From Tepidiforma bonchosmolovskayae (GTDB lineage Bacteria > Chloroflexota > Dehalococcoidia > Tepidiformales > Tepidiformaceae): 64,000 bases of DNA. Position 1 is the stretch's first letter. The number at the start of each line of letters is the position of its first letter. The position numbers and the translations under genes were made by a program. This document shows, piece after piece, positions 53,694-62,332 of this stretch. The notes beneath the pieces are model-generated. The model did not search any database. It had not been told where the DNA came from and was given only the letters and a program-made list of their open reading frames with translations. The stretch lies in NCBI RefSeq assembly GCF_008838325.1, contig NZ_CP042829.1, positions 744,001 to 808,000 on the forward strand, written 5' to 3'.

Positions 53694-55004
53694 ATGGGGG
53701 CGATGTCGATCGCGTTCGGGGGCATCGTCGCCCTGTTCTTCCGGGGGCTGAACCTGGTCGTCGCGCTCGGGCTGGTGGGGCTGTGCTCGTACGAGCTGGA
53801 GAAGGGCGACTACGGGCGGTTCGTGCTGGGCCTGACGTTCGTGGGCATCGTGAACGCGGCGACGGGCGGCCTGACGGCGGCTACGGCCTACCAGGTGGCG
53901 AACCAGCGCCGGCCGCCGGGGATGGCGCTGGCGAACGGCGGGGTGCTGGGGGGCGGCCTGGGGGCGGCGGCCGTCGCCGGGGGGCTGCTCGCGGGCTGGT
54001 GGTTCGCGGGGGAGGCGCGGCAGGAGGCGCTGGCGGTCGGGGCGGCGTGCGCGGCGGTGGTGGTGAACGGTGTGGTGGCCGGGGTGTTCCTGGGCCGGGA
54101 GGCCTTCATCCGGTACAACCTGGCGCTGGTGTGCCCGCCGCTGTTCGCACTGGCGGGGATTGCAGCGACGTTCTTCGTGCTGGGTCAGCGGACGCCCGAC
54201 GCGGCGCTCTGGGCGTACGCCGCAGGCTGGTGGGCGGCGGTCGCGCTGCTGCTGGTCTCGGGCGGGGGGGCAGGTGCGCGGAACGCGCGGCTGGAGGGTG
54301 CGATGCTGGCCGCCATCGGGCGGTTTTCGCTGCTGGCGGGCATCGCGAGCGGGATTTCGTACCTGAACTACCGGGCCGACCTGTTCGTGGTGCGGCATTT
54401 CGAGGGGGAAGAGGGCGTGGCGGTCTACTCGCTGGCGGTCTATCTCGCGGAGTCGGTGTGGCAGGTGAGCGGTTCGCTGGCGCTTGCGACATACGCGCGG
54501 GTGGGGTCGCTCTCGCGGCCGGAGGCGGCAGCGCTCACGGCGCGGGTGATGCGGCACACGGTGGTGCTGCTCGGGGTGATCTGCGCGGGGCTGTTTGCGG
54601 CGTCGTGGGCGATTGAGGCGGTGGTGTTCCCGAAGTACGACGGCATGGGGTCGGCGCTGCGGTTCATCCTGCCCGGGGTGCTGCTGTACGGGCTGGCGCA
54701 GTCGTTCTCGGGGTTCTACACATACCAGCGGGGGATGCCGTGGGTATCGGCGGTGGTTGCCGGGGCAGGGCTCGTGCTCGACATGGCCTTCGCGTTCACG
54801 CTGGTGCCGCGGATGGGCGTCGATGGCGCGGCGCTAGCGAGCGCGCTGGCGTACAGCCTGGCGATTCTCGGGGGGCTGACGGTTTTCATGCGGCAGGAGC
54901 GGATCGGGCCGGCGGGGATTTTCGGGTTCGGGCGCGCGGAGCTGGAGGACTACCGGGCGCTGCTCAGCCGGCTCCGGGCCGGGCTTGTGCGGGCGCAGGG
55001 GTAG
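53694..55004 (+). CDS. Polysaccharide/lipid flippase-like membrane protein
   Basis: About 436 residues with about 12 helices; a MurJ/Wzx-like MATE-superfamily layout. FFRGLNLVVALGLVGLCSYELEKGDYGRFVLGL near the start and LNYRADLFVVRHFEGEEGVAVYSLA around the middle are typical of O-antigen/teichoic-type flippases. Start ATG 53694 or 53703 is uncertain. It overlaps the convergent ABC ATPase by 41 bases. It could serve the rhamnose polysaccharide made by the rml genes, but is 26 kb away. Confidence 0.8.
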   Translation: MGAMSIAFGGIVALFFRGLNLVVALGLVGLCSYELEKGDYGRFVLGLTFVGIVNAATGGLTAATAYQVANQRRPPGMALANGGVLGGGLGAAAVAGGLLAGWWFAGEARQEALAVGAACAAVVVNGVVAGVFLGREAFIRYNLALVCPPLFALAGIAATFFVLGQRTPDAALWAYAAGWWAAVALLLVSGGGAGARNARLEGAMLAAIGRFSLLAGIASGISYLNYRADLFVVRHFEGEEGVAVYSLAVYLAESVWQVSGSLALATYARVGSLSRPEAAALTARVMRHTVVLLGVICAGLFAASWAIEAVVFPKYDGMGSALRFILPGVLLYGLAQSFSGFYTYQRGMPWVSAVVAGAGLVLDMAFAFTLVPRMGVDGAALASALAYSLAILGGLTVFMRQERIGPAGIFGFGRAELEDYRALLSRLRAGLVRAQG

Positions 55005-55797
55005 GCGCGGCGGGGCAGAGGGCGGGGTCGGGCCGGGGGATGGGGATGGGGAGCCCGGTATCGGGGTCGGCCAGGACGAGCATCGGGACGCCGAAAACGC
55101 GTTCGAGGGCCTCGGGCTGGAGGACGGCCGAAGGCGGGCCGTCGAAGGCGAGGCGGCCCTCGCGCAGGGCGATGATGCGGGAGGTGAAGCGGCCGGCGAG
55201 GGCGAGGTCGTGGAGAACGGCGACGATGGTGATGCCGCGGGCGTTGAGGCGGCGGAGGAGGTGCATGACCTCGACCTGGTGGGCGACGTCGAGGAAGGTG
55301 GTGGGCTCGTCGAGGAGGAGGATGCGCGGCTCCTGGGCGAGGGCCATGGCGATCCAGGCGCGCTGGCGTTCGCCGCCGGAGAGTGCGGCGAGGGGACGGT
55401 CGGCAAGGTGGAGGGAATCGGTGGCATCGAGGGCCCATTCGACGGCGTCGATATCGCGACGGGTGACGCGCTGGAGGAGGCCCTGGTGGGGGTAGCGGCC
55501 GCGGAAGGCGAGTTCGCGGACGGTAAGGTCGAGGCCGCCGGCGGGCGCCTGGGGGAGGATGGCGAGGACGCGGGCGACGTGGCGGGAGTTCATCGCGCGA
55601 ATGTCCCGGCCATCGAGGAGGACGCGGCCGGCGCGGGGCGGGTGGAGGCGGGCCATACCGCGGAGGAGGGTGCTCTTGCCGGAGCCGTTCGGACCGAGGA
55701 TGGCAACCATTTCGCCGGCTTCGACGGTGAAGGAAACGTCGTGGACGACGACGCGGTGGCCGTGGGCGAGGGTGAGGTGGTCGACCGTGAGGTTCAT
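54964..55797 (-). CDS. Fe(III)-siderophore/cobalamin/haem ABC importer ATPase
   Basis: 277-residue ATP-binding subunit (FecE/BtuD-like). Walker A GPNGSGKST (about 34-42), the signature ALSGGERQRAWIAMALAQ, Walker B RILLLDEPTTFLDVAHQ and the switch His in LHDLALA are intact. A Pro/Ala-rich tail follows the fold. Start overlaps the permease stop by ATGA. With the permease and binding protein it forms a FecCD-type importer. Confidence 0.95.
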   Translation of the reverse strand: MNLTVDHLTLAHGHRVVVHDVSFTVEAGEMVAILGPNGSGKSTLLRGMARLHPPRAGRVLLDGRDIRAMNSRHVARVLAILPQAPAGGLDLTVRELAFRGRYPHQGLLQRVTRRDIDAVEWALDATDSLHLADRPLAALSGGERQRAWIAMALAQEPRILLLDEPTTFLDVAHQVEVMHLLRRLNARGITIVAVLHDLALAGRFTSRIIALREGRLAFDGPPSAVLQPEALERVFGVPMLVLADPDTGLPIPIPRPDPALCPAAPTPAPAQARPGAG

Positions 55798-56834
55798 CGG
55801 AAGCGGACCAGGTAGAGGAGGAAGGGGGCGCCGATGGCTGCGGTGATGATGCCCATGGGAACTTCGGCGGGCTGGATGATGAGGCGGGCGCCGAGGTCGG
55901 CGAGCACGACGAGGATGGCGCCGTAGAGAGCGCTGAAGGGGATGACGAGGCGGTTGTCGCTGCCGACGGTGTAGCGGGCGATGTGGGGGCAGACGAGGCC
56001 GACGAAGCTGACCAGACCGGCGATGGAGACCGCGGCGGCGGTCAGGATGCCGACGACCGCGAGGACCATGAGGCGGGTGCGGTCGGTGAGGAGGCCGAGG
56101 CCGGCAGCGACGTCGTCGCCGAGGGCGAGGATGTTGAGGCGGCCGGCGAGGAGCACAGCAGCCGCCAGGCCGCCGGCGAACCAGGGCAGGGCGGCCCAGA
56201 GGTCGCGCCATTCGGAGCCGTAGAGGCCGCCAGCGAGGAAGCCGAGGCTCGTCTGGAGGAAGGTGCGGGAGGAGGCGAGGAGCCCGACAATGGCGGCGCC
56301 GAAGAAGGCGGAGAGGGCGACGCCGGCGAGGGTGAGGCGGAGGGGCGAGACGGCGCCGCGCCAGGCGATGACGTAGAGGACGCCGGCGCCGACGAGGCCG
56401 CCGGCGACGCAGGCGGCGGCGATAGCCCACTGGGGCGACTGGGGGTCGCAGACGATGAGGCTGGCGCTGGCGAGCCCGCAGGCGGCGGTGACGCCGAGGA
56501 TGGTGGGGTCGGCGAGGGGGTTGCGGGTGACGCCCTGGAGGAGGGCGCCGGATACGGCAAGGCCGGCGCCGACGATCATGGCGTCGAGGAGGCGGGGATA
56601 GCGGATCTGCCAGACGACGTTGCGGGCGAAGACGTCCTCGGGGGAGGTGAGCCCGGACCAGACTTCGCCGGGGGAGAGCCGGACAGCGCCGAACATGAGG
56701 CTGGCGTAGCCGGCGGCGGCGAGGACCGCAAGGCCGAGGAGGAGGATGGCGAACGGCCGCCACGCGCCGCGGGGGAGCGCCCTCGATGGGACGCTCCCGG
56801 CTGGTGCAGCGGTTTCGGCGGCCATGTTCGCCAT
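55794..56834 (-). CDS. FecCD-family ABC permease
   Basis: 346-residue membrane permease. About ten helices; RYPRLLDAMIVGAGLAVSGALLQGVTRNPLADPTILGV is the family signature, and GLVSFVGLVCPHIARYTVGSDNR the ATPase-coupling loop with GxxxFxGLxxPHxxR. Homodimer with the ATPase dimer. The usual ligand is a ferric siderophore, haem or cobalamin. Confidence 0.95.
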   Translation of the reverse strand: MANMAAETAAPAGSVPSRALPRGAWRPFAILLLGLAVLAAAGYASLMFGAVRLSPGEVWSGLTSPEDVFARNVVWQIRYPRLLDAMIVGAGLAVSGALLQGVTRNPLADPTILGVTAACGLASASLIVCDPQSPQWAIAAACVAGGLVGAGVLYVIAWRGAVSPLRLTLAGVALSAFFGAAIVGLLASSRTFLQTSLGFLAGGLYGSEWRDLWAALPWFAGGLAAAVLLAGRLNILALGDDVAAGLGLLTDRTRLMVLAVVGILTAAAVSIAGLVSFVGLVCPHIARYTVGSDNRLVIPFSALYGAILVVLADLGARLIIQPAEVPMGIITAAIGAPFLLYLVRFR

Positions 56835-56871
56835 GGTACGGGGCGACGGCTGAGCCGCCAGCGGCGCGGGA

Positions 56872-57888
56872 CTACTGCCCGCCGACGGCCTTCGCCACAG
56901 CGTCGAGGGCCAGCTTGACGCGCGGGCCGGGCGCCTGGACGAAGAGCTCGACGTCGGCGTCGATGACGTGGTTACTGGTGACGGCCTTGAGGCCGCGGAA
57001 GGGCGGGATGGTCGGGATCAGGCTGGCGAGGCGCGGAGCCGGCGGGGGCGCCGGGGTGATGGCGAAGATGTAGTCGGGGTTGAACTCGATCATCTTCTCG
57101 GGGGCAATGGTCGCGTAGCCGGGGAAGGGACCGGCATCGGGGAGGGCGTCGGCGGGGTTCTTGATGCCGAGCTCCTTGAGGATGTCGCCGGTGTAGCTGG
57201 TGCTCTTGGCAGCGTAGAGGGTCTGGTCGCGGTCGGAGAGGATGGCGACGGCGGTGATGTTCTTGCCGGCCACGGCCTTCTTTGCGTTGGCGAGGGACTG
57301 CTCGATATCGGCGATGACCTTATCGGTGGCTGCGGTGGCGTTGAGCGCCTTGCCGACGAGGCGGAGGGCATCGAGGACCTGCTGGTAGCTGTTGGCGCCG
57401 GCGAAGATGACAGGAACGGGGAGCCCTTCGAGCGGCTGGCGGAGGGCGGGCTGCGCGTGGATCACGGAGTCGGCGATGACGAGGTCGGGCTTGAGGGCGA
57501 GGACAGCCTCGAGGTTCGGCTGGTAGGCGGTGCCGACGGCCTGCGCCGACTGGGCCTCAGGCGGGTAGTTGGCACTCGACGGGCGGCCGGCGACGGTCTT
57601 GCCGGCTGCGTAGACGAGCTCGACGGCGGTCGGGCTGACGGCGACGATGGTCTTCGGCTCGGCTTTAATCTCGACCTTGCGCCCGAGCATATCGGTGACG
57701 GTGACGGGGTAAGCGGCTGCCGGCGAGGGGGAGGCAGGCGCCGCGGTGGCGGTCTGGCCGGCCGGGGCAGTTGGCGCCGGGGTGCCCTGGTCGTCATCGT
57801 CGCCGCCGCAGGCAGCGACGACGAGGGCGGAGGCGGCAACCGTTGCGGCTGCGCCGAGCAGGAGGAGACGGCGGAGTGAAACTTTCAT
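56872..57888 (-). CDS. ABC substrate-binding lipoprotein (FepB/BtuF-type)
   Basis: 338-residue exported lipoprotein. Lipobox VVAAC (Cys27), Asp/Pro linker, then helical-backbone domain: VTVTDMLGRKVEIKAEPKTIVAVSPTAVEL, LKPDLVIADS, GLPVPVIFAGANSYQQVLDALRLVGKAL, and FNPDYIFAI. The first gene of the three-gene importer unit. It captures the metal-chelate and docks on the permease. Ligand not determinable. Confidence 0.93.
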   Translation of the reverse strand: MKVSLRRLLLLGAAATVAASALVVAACGGDDDDQGTPAPTAPAGQTATAAPASPSPAAAYPVTVTDMLGRKVEIKAEPKTIVAVSPTAVELVYAAGKTVAGRPSSANYPPEAQSAQAVGTAYQPNLEAVLALKPDLVIADSVIHAQPALRQPLEGLPVPVIFAGANSYQQVLDALRLVGKALNATAATDKVIADIEQSLANAKKAVAGKNITAVAILSDRDQTLYAAKSTSYTGDILKELGIKNPADALPDAGPFPGYATIAPEKMIEFNPDYIFAITPAPPPAPRLASLIPTIPPFRGLKAVTSNHVIDADVELFVQAPGPRVKLALDAVAKAVGGQ

Positions 57889-57936
57889 TTCTGCTGAGAC
57901 CTTCCTGATTCGCGGCTTGGCGGAGAACTTTGGACC

Positions 57937-57964
57937 AGTATACCGAGCCTTGGTCTTCGGTCAC
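57937..57964 (-). promoter_or_regulatory. Putative promoter of the FecCD-type importer
   Basis: GTGACC (57959-57964), 16 bases, TATACT (57937-57942) on the minus strand, about 49 bases before the binding-protein start. The -10 box is unusually good for this genome. Confidence 0.5.
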
Positions 57965-58051
57965 GTGTGCGAAAAGACGGGGCGGCGGCTCACTGCGCGA
58001 TGGAGGCGGGTGTGTCACGATGGGAGCGACTTCACCTGCGGAGCTGCGACC

Positions 58052-58612
58052 GTGTCCCATCCCCAATTGCCCTCGCTGCCGGGTTCGCCGAAAGAGCTCT
58101 CCGGCGTTGAGAAAGCGCTCCTAGCGCTTTCGTACGGCGTGCATGTCATCGGTTCGCGGGCTGCGGACGGGACGCTGAACGCGATGCTGGCGGACTGGGT
58201 GATGCAGGTATCGTTCAAGCCGCGGCTGCTGGCGGTTTCGATTGAGAATGATGCGCGAACGCTGCGGTTCATCCGGGAGACACGGGTCTTCACGGTGAAC
58301 CTGCTGCACGAGAAGGACGGCATCACGATCGCGCGAAAGGTGGTGATGCCGTCGGAGGCGAAGAAGGTGCGGGGCCGGTCGGAGGCGATGGCGGCGCAGG
58401 TCATCGACAAGCTGGCGGGCATCCCCTACGGGCTGCACGACAACGGCTGCCCGGTGCTCGACCAGGCGCTGGGGTGGATTGCGTGCAACGCCGTGCAGTT
58501 CGTCGAAGTGGGGGACCACACGCTCGTCATCGGCGAGTGCGTGGACGGGGAGCGGCTGCGGCCGGGAGAGATGCTGATCGAGCGGGACCTGGGCTGGGAG
58601 TACGGCGGGTAG
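58052..58612 (+). CDS. Flavin reductase-like protein
   Basis: 186-residue split-barrel FMN-binding protein of the flavin-reductase-like family. LLALSYGVHVIGSRAADGTLNAMLADWVMQVSFKPRLLAVSIEND (about 20-63) and RFIRETRVFTVNLL are typical. GTG 58052 is a tentative start; in-frame upstream codons to about 58010 are possible. It could supply reduced flavin or act as an oxidoreductase on its own. Divergent from the metal importer. Confidence 0.83.
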   Translation: MSHPQLPSLPGSPKELSGVEKALLALSYGVHVIGSRAADGTLNAMLADWVMQVSFKPRLLAVSIENDARTLRFIRETRVFTVNLLHEKDGITIARKVVMPSEAKKVRGRSEAMAAQVIDKLAGIPYGLHDNGCPVLDQALGWIACNAVQFVEVGDHTLVIGECVDGERLRPGEMLIERDLGWEYGG

Positions 58613-58627
58613 CGGAGGCCGGGCCGG

Positions 58628-59203
58628 TCAGTCGGCGAAGAGGGCGGCGAGGGGGAGTTCGAAGCCGGGGACGGGGAAGGCGGCGTCGTCGCTCGCGAGG
58701 GTGTCGCGCTCGGTGTAGGTGTGGGCATCGCCGCCGGGCCGGTGGACCGTGATGGTGCGGTTGCGCGGCCGGACGATCCAGACGCGGCTGGCGCCGGCAT
58801 CGAGGTAAGCCTGGATCTTGCGGGCGACGTCGGCTTCGCGGTCTTCGGGCGACATGATTTCGATCGCGAGGGTCGGGGCGCCGTCGACGTAGCGGTCGGA
58901 GGGCGGGCCCTGGATGCGGTCGGCGGCCCGGAAGGCGAGGTCTGGCGCGAGCACCGTGTCGGGATTGCGGGCAACGCGGTAACCGGTTTCGAGATCGAGC
59001 CTGCCGAGGTGGTGGCGCTTGACGAACGAACCGAGCGCGAGCGCGAGCTCCGCAGCGATGGCGCCGTGGCGTTCTCCGACGGGCATGTGCTCGATGACCC
59101 TCCCTTCGACCAGTTCGAGCCGGCCGCCGTGGGGCGGGTCAGGAAGCTGCCAGAATTCGTCGGCCGTGAGCAGGGCCGGCACCGGGCCGGGCTGGGCGCT
59201 CAT
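58628..59203 (-). CDS. Uma2 family (DUF820) PD-(D/E)XK nuclease-like protein, copy 1
   Basis: 191-residue restriction-nuclease-fold protein. TADEFWQLPDPPHGGRLELVEGRVIEHMP, APDLAF (catalytic Asp region) and IEIMSPEDREADVARKIQAYLDAGASRVWIV (ExxK-like) are the DUF820 hallmarks. Start ATG 59203. It lies in tandem with copy 2, starts 613 bases apart. The two proteins have the same length and near-identical ends, but their middles differ (about residues 43-105). The biological role of Uma2 proteins is unsettled; they are abundant in Chloroflexota and cyanobacteria. Confidence 0.88.
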   Translation of the reverse strand: MSAQPGPVPALLTADEFWQLPDPPHGGRLELVEGRVIEHMPVGERHGAIAAELALALGSFVKRHHLGRLDLETGYRVARNPDTVLAPDLAFRAADRIQGPPSDRYVDGAPTLAIEIMSPEDREADVARKIQAYLDAGASRVWIVRPRNRTITVHRPGGDAHTYTERDTLASDDAAFPVPGFELPLAALFAD

Positions 59204-59240
59204 GCCGCCATGATACCAGCGGGCGCAAAGGCCGGGCCGG

Positions 59241-59816
59241 TCAGTCGGCGAAGAGGGCGGCGAGGGGGAGTTCGAAGCCGGGGACGGCAAAGGCGGCGTC
59301 GTCGCTCACGAGGTTGTCGCGCTCGGTGTACGTGTGGGCATCGCCGCCGGGCCGGTGGACCGTGATGGTGCGGTTGCGCGGCCGGACGATCCAGACGCGG
59401 CTGGCGCCGGCATCGAGGTAGGCCTGGATTTTGCGGGCGACGTCGGCTTCGCGGTCTTCGGGCGACATGATTTCGATCGCGAGGGTCGGGGCACCTTCGA
59501 CGTAGCGGTCCTGGGCTGCTTCGTGCAGGCGGTCGCGGTCGAGGAAGGCGACATCGGGGGCGACGACGGTGTCGGGGTCGCGGGCGAGGCGATACCCGAC
59601 CTCGGTGTGCACCTCGCCGAGTCCGTTCCGGGAGACGAGGGAATGGAGTTCCGCGACGATGCGGGCGGCGATCCTCCCGTGGCGGCGCCCGACGGGCATG
59701 TGCTCGATGACCCTCCCTTCGACCAGTTCGAGCCGGCCGCCGTGGGGCGGGTCAGGAAGCTGCCAGAATTCGTCGGCCGTGAGCAGGGCCGGCACCGGGC
59801 CGGGCTGGGCGCTCAT
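59241..59816 (-). CDS. Uma2 family (DUF820) PD-(D/E)XK nuclease-like protein, copy 2
   Basis: 191 residues, tandem paralogue of copy 1. Residues 1-42 and the last ~80 are near identical to copy 1; the middle differs (RIAARIVAELHSLVSRNGLG in place of AIAAELALALGSFVKRHHLG). APDVAF and IEIMSPEDREADVARKIQAY are kept, so both could be active. Its upstream flank continues into the acyl-CoA dehydrogenase stop. Confidence 0.88.
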   Translation of the reverse strand: MSAQPGPVPALLTADEFWQLPDPPHGGRLELVEGRVIEHMPVGRRHGRIAARIVAELHSLVSRNGLGEVHTEVGYRLARDPDTVVAPDVAFLDRDRLHEAAQDRYVEGAPTLAIEIMSPEDREADVARKIQAYLDAGASRVWIVRPRNRTITVHRPGGDAHTYTERDNLVSDDAAFAVPGFELPLAALFAD

Positions 59817-59853
59817 GCCGCCATGATACCAGCGGGCGCAAATGCCGGGCCGG

Positions 59854-61023
59854 TCAGTCGCGCGGGAGGCCGAGGCCGCGCTGGGCGATGATGTTGCGCT
59901 GGATTTCGCTCGAGCCGCTGTAGATGGTCGGCGCGACGTTGACGAGGTGGCCTTTTTCGAAGACGCCGTTCGCGACGGCGTACTTCGAGTCGGGCTCGAG
60001 GGCGCCGGCAGGCCCGAAGAGGTTGACGCCGAAGTTCGTAATGCGCTGGGCAAGCTCGGTGGCGAAGACCTTGATGACGGAGGCTTCGTAGTTGGGGATA
60101 CGACCGGCCTCCTGCATCCAGGCGATGCGGTAGGCGAGCATGCGGCCGACCTCATTCGCGACCCAGAGGTCGGCGATGCGGTGGCGGAGGATGTCGCGGT
60201 AGGCTTCGCCGGAGCGGCGTTCGCGCCAGAGCTGCATGAGGAGTTCGAGCTGCCGCTGGTTGGCAGCGATGGAGGCGACGTTGGAGCGCTCGAAGTCGAG
60301 CAGGGTCATGGCGACGTACCAGCCGCGGTTCTCCTCGCCGACGCGGTTGCGGACCGGCACGCGGACGTCTTCGAAGAAGACTTCGTTGAATTCGTGGTAG
60401 CCGGCCATGTTGATGAGCGGGCGGACGGTGATGCCCGGCGTCTTCATGTCGACGAGGAGGAAGGAGATGCCCTTGTGCTTCGGTGCGTCGGGGTCGGTGC
60501 GGACGAGGAGGAAGCACCAATCGGCGTGGTGGGCGCCGGTGGTCCAGATCTTCTGGCCGTTGACGACGTAGTCGTCACCGTCGCGGACGGCGCGGGTCTG
60601 GAGGGAGGCGAGGTCGGAGCCGGCGCCGGGTTCGGAGTAGCCCTGGCACCAGGTGACTTCGGCGTTGGTGATGCGGGGGAGGTGTTCGGCTTTCTGCTCG
60701 GGGGTGCCGTGGACGATGAGGGTGGGGCCGATCATGCCGACGTTGAAAACGCGGCCGCCGTCGGGGGCGCCGGCGTAGGCGAGCTCTTCGCTGAAGATCA
60801 TCTGCTTGATGTGGCTCCAGCCGAGGCCGCCGTACTCCTTCGGCCAGGCGGGGGCGATCCAGCCCTTCTTCGCCAGCTTTTTGTTGAAAGCGAGCTGCTC
60901 TTCCCAGTTCTCCTGGGAGGTGGGCCGGACGGGGCCGACGCCGCGGTTGGGGAGGGCTTCTGCGAGGAAGTCGCGCACTTCCTTGCGGAGGGCTTCGTGT
61001 TCAGCGGTGAACTTGAATTCCAT
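59854..61023 (-). CDS. Acyl-CoA dehydrogenase
   Basis: 389-residue flavoprotein for alpha,beta-dehydrogenation of acyl-CoA. MEFKFTAEHEALRKEVRDFLAE, CQGYSEPGAGSDLASLQTRA (FAD-binding), VVNGQKIWTTGAHHADWCFLLVRTD, LLDFERSNVASIAANQRQLELL, and the C-terminal PTIYSGSSEIQRNIIAQRGLGLP are all typical. The catalytic base Glu is likely in that final block by family analogy but not certain. GAGGAGG precedes ATG. A perfect inverted repeat lies upstream. It pairs with an unidentified ETF. Confidence 0.94.
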   Translation of the reverse strand: MEFKFTAEHEALRKEVRDFLAEALPNRGVGPVRPTSQENWEEQLAFNKKLAKKGWIAPAWPKEYGGLGWSHIKQMIFSEELAYAGAPDGGRVFNVGMIGPTLIVHGTPEQKAEHLPRITNAEVTWCQGYSEPGAGSDLASLQTRAVRDGDDYVVNGQKIWTTGAHHADWCFLLVRTDPDAPKHKGISFLLVDMKTPGITVRPLINMAGYHEFNEVFFEDVRVPVRNRVGEENRGWYVAMTLLDFERSNVASIAANQRQLELLMQLWRERRSGEAYRDILRHRIADLWVANEVGRMLAYRIAWMQEAGRIPNYEASVIKVFATELAQRITNFGVNLFGPAGALEPDSKYAVANGVFEKGHLVNVAPTIYSGSSEIQRNIIAQRGLGLPRD

Positions 61024-61051
61024 GGGGTGCGAACCTCCTCGGGAGCTCGTA

Positions 61052-61073
61052 GTGCGGTTTCAGCTTACCGCAC
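61052..61073. promoter_or_regulatory. Inverted repeat upstream of acyl-CoA dehydrogenase
   Basis: GTGCGGT (61052-61058) and ACCGCAC (61067-61073) are a perfect 7-bp inverted repeat with an eight-base gap, 29 bases upstream of the acyl-CoA dehydrogenase ATG in a 122-base divergent spacer. Could be a repressor operator (TetR-like size). Confidence 0.4.
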
Positions 61074-61145
61074 GGTAGCGGCTGGCGCCCGTGAGCGAAT
61101 CGGGTAGGATGCGGAGGTTGCATCGATTTCCGGGGGGCGAGGCGC

Positions 61146-61553
61146 GTGGGCGAACCGGCGCGGCGGCTGAACGTGTTCTTCGACGTGGACAACACGATAA
61201 TCACGTGGGACGTGAAGCTCCGGCCGGGCGTGCGGGAGGTGTTCGAGGAGCTGCGCGCGGACGGGCATACGGTCTACCTGTGGAGCGGGATGGGCCCCCG
61301 ATGGGAGGTAGTGCGGCGGTTTTCGCTGCACGAGCATGTGGCGGACTGCTTCTGGAAGCCGCTGACGGACCACCACAACCGGCTGCGGGAGCTGGGAATC
61401 CCGGTGTGGCCGGATTTCGTGATCGACGACCACCGGGAGGTGGTGGAGGCGTTCGCGGGGGTGCAGGTGGCGGAGCCGCTGCTGCCGCTGGAGCGGGACC
61501 GGGAGATGTGGCGGGTGCTGGAGGCGATCCGGGTGTTCGCGGCGGGGCGGTAG
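61146..61553 (+). CDS. HAD-superfamily hydrolase-like protein
   Basis: 135-residue small HAD-fold protein. Motif I FFDVDNTIITWD (Asp13, Asp15), LRADGHTVYLWSGMGPRW (motif II-like), and DFVIDDHREVVEAFAG (motif III/IV-like) are present. GTG 61146 has GAGG upstream. Phosphatase role and substrate are unknown; cap domain absent. Confidence 0.82.
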   Translation: MGEPARRLNVFFDVDNTIITWDVKLRPGVREVFEELRADGHTVYLWSGMGPRWEVVRRFSLHEHVADCFWKPLTDHHNRLRELGIPVWPDFVIDDHREVVEAFAGVQVAEPLLPLERDREMWRVLEAIRVFAAGR

Positions 61554-61593
61554 GGGCACAGCCCATGCGGAACGATGGCATACTGGAAGTACG

Positions 61594-61851
61594 ATGGCGA
61601 ACGTCACCATCCGCAACATACCCGAAGACCTCCACGCAGCGCTGAAGGAACGCGCACGGCGAAACCGGAGGAGCCTCAACGAGGAGGTGCTGGCGCTGCT
61701 GGAATCCGCCTGCCAGGCACCTCCCGGTCCTGCCGACGAGCTCGCGGTCGCTATCGAGGCCGCGCGCGAACGCTGGCGTGACAGCGCAGGGGAGCAGGAG
61801 CTGCCGACATCTGATGACGTCGCGGGCTGGATTCGCAGCGGGCGGGCGTGA
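61594..61851 (+). CDS. FitA-like/RHH antitoxin
   Basis: 85-residue ribbon-helix-helix protein. VTIRNIPEDLHAALKERARRNRRSLNEEVLALLES (residues 4-38) is the FitA-type DNA-binding arm, and the C-terminal half is the toxin-binding tail. It forms a toxin-antitoxin unit with the PIN gene three bases downstream. A small inverted repeat TACT-GGA-AGTA (61581-61591) overlaps the start region and may be its operator. Confidence 0.88.
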   Translation: MANVTIRNIPEDLHAALKERARRNRRSLNEEVLALLESACQAPPGPADELAVAIEAARERWRDSAGEQELPTSDDVAGWIRSGRA

Positions 61852-61854
61852 GGA

Positions 61855-62268
61855 GTGATTGTCGCCGACGCCTCCCTCATCGCGTGTCTCCTGCTCCCGG
61901 TGGCAGAGCGAACCGCAAATGCACTCGCCGTCCGCGTGCGCTCGCTCGACGCCGGGTGGGTGGCTGCGCCGATCGGGCGGCTGGAGTTTTTGAACGCCGC
62001 TGCGGGGTACCTGCGGCGCGGACTGATCAGCGCCGAGGGCCTCGTGGATGCCTATGACCTGGCGGCGCGCGCCGTCGCGTCGTTTCGTCCCTCCTACCGC
62101 GCGGTAGCGGAGCTGCCCGCCCAGAGCAGCTGCACCTCCTATGACCTCGCGTATGTGCAGGTCGCCCGGGAGACCGGAGCACCGCTCGTTACATTCGACC
62201 GGGAGCTCCTGAACGAGTTCCCAGGCACAGCGACCCACCCCGAGGTCTTCCTTGCGGGGCAGGGCTGA
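61855..62268 (+). CDS. PIN-domain toxin (FitB/VapC type)
   Basis: 137-residue PIN ribonuclease. Conserved acidic residues Asp5 (VADASLIACLL), Glu44 (RLEFLNAA), Asp97 (TSYDLAYVQVA) and Asp115 (TFDRELLNEF) are all in place, so it is likely active. GTG 61855 has GAGGA overlapping the antitoxin end. It cleaves RNA unless held by the antitoxin. The pair is probably of VapBC/FitAB class; the RNA target is unknown. Confidence 0.9.
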   Translation: MIVADASLIACLLLPVAERTANALAVRVRSLDAGWVAAPIGRLEFLNAAAGYLRRGLISAEGLVDAYDLAARAVASFRPSYRAVAELPAQSSCTSYDLAYVQVARETGAPLVTFDRELLNEFPGTATHPEVFLAGQG

Positions 62269-62332
62269 GGCGCGGGACCGCTGGCGGAGCTGCGCGTAGA
62301 ATGCGCGCACACCCTGCCGCGGAGCTGTGTCC

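Larger units (their letters stand above)
58628..59853. repeat. 613-base tandem duplication of the Uma2 gene
   Basis: Two direct repeats of about 613 bases (58628-59240 and 59241-59853). Both gene starts (59203, 59816) and upstream flanks are matched. GGGCCGGTCAGTCG marks the left boundary (58621), junction (59234) and right boundary (59847). The internal coding segment has diverged while both ends stay almost identical. Confidence 0.8.
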
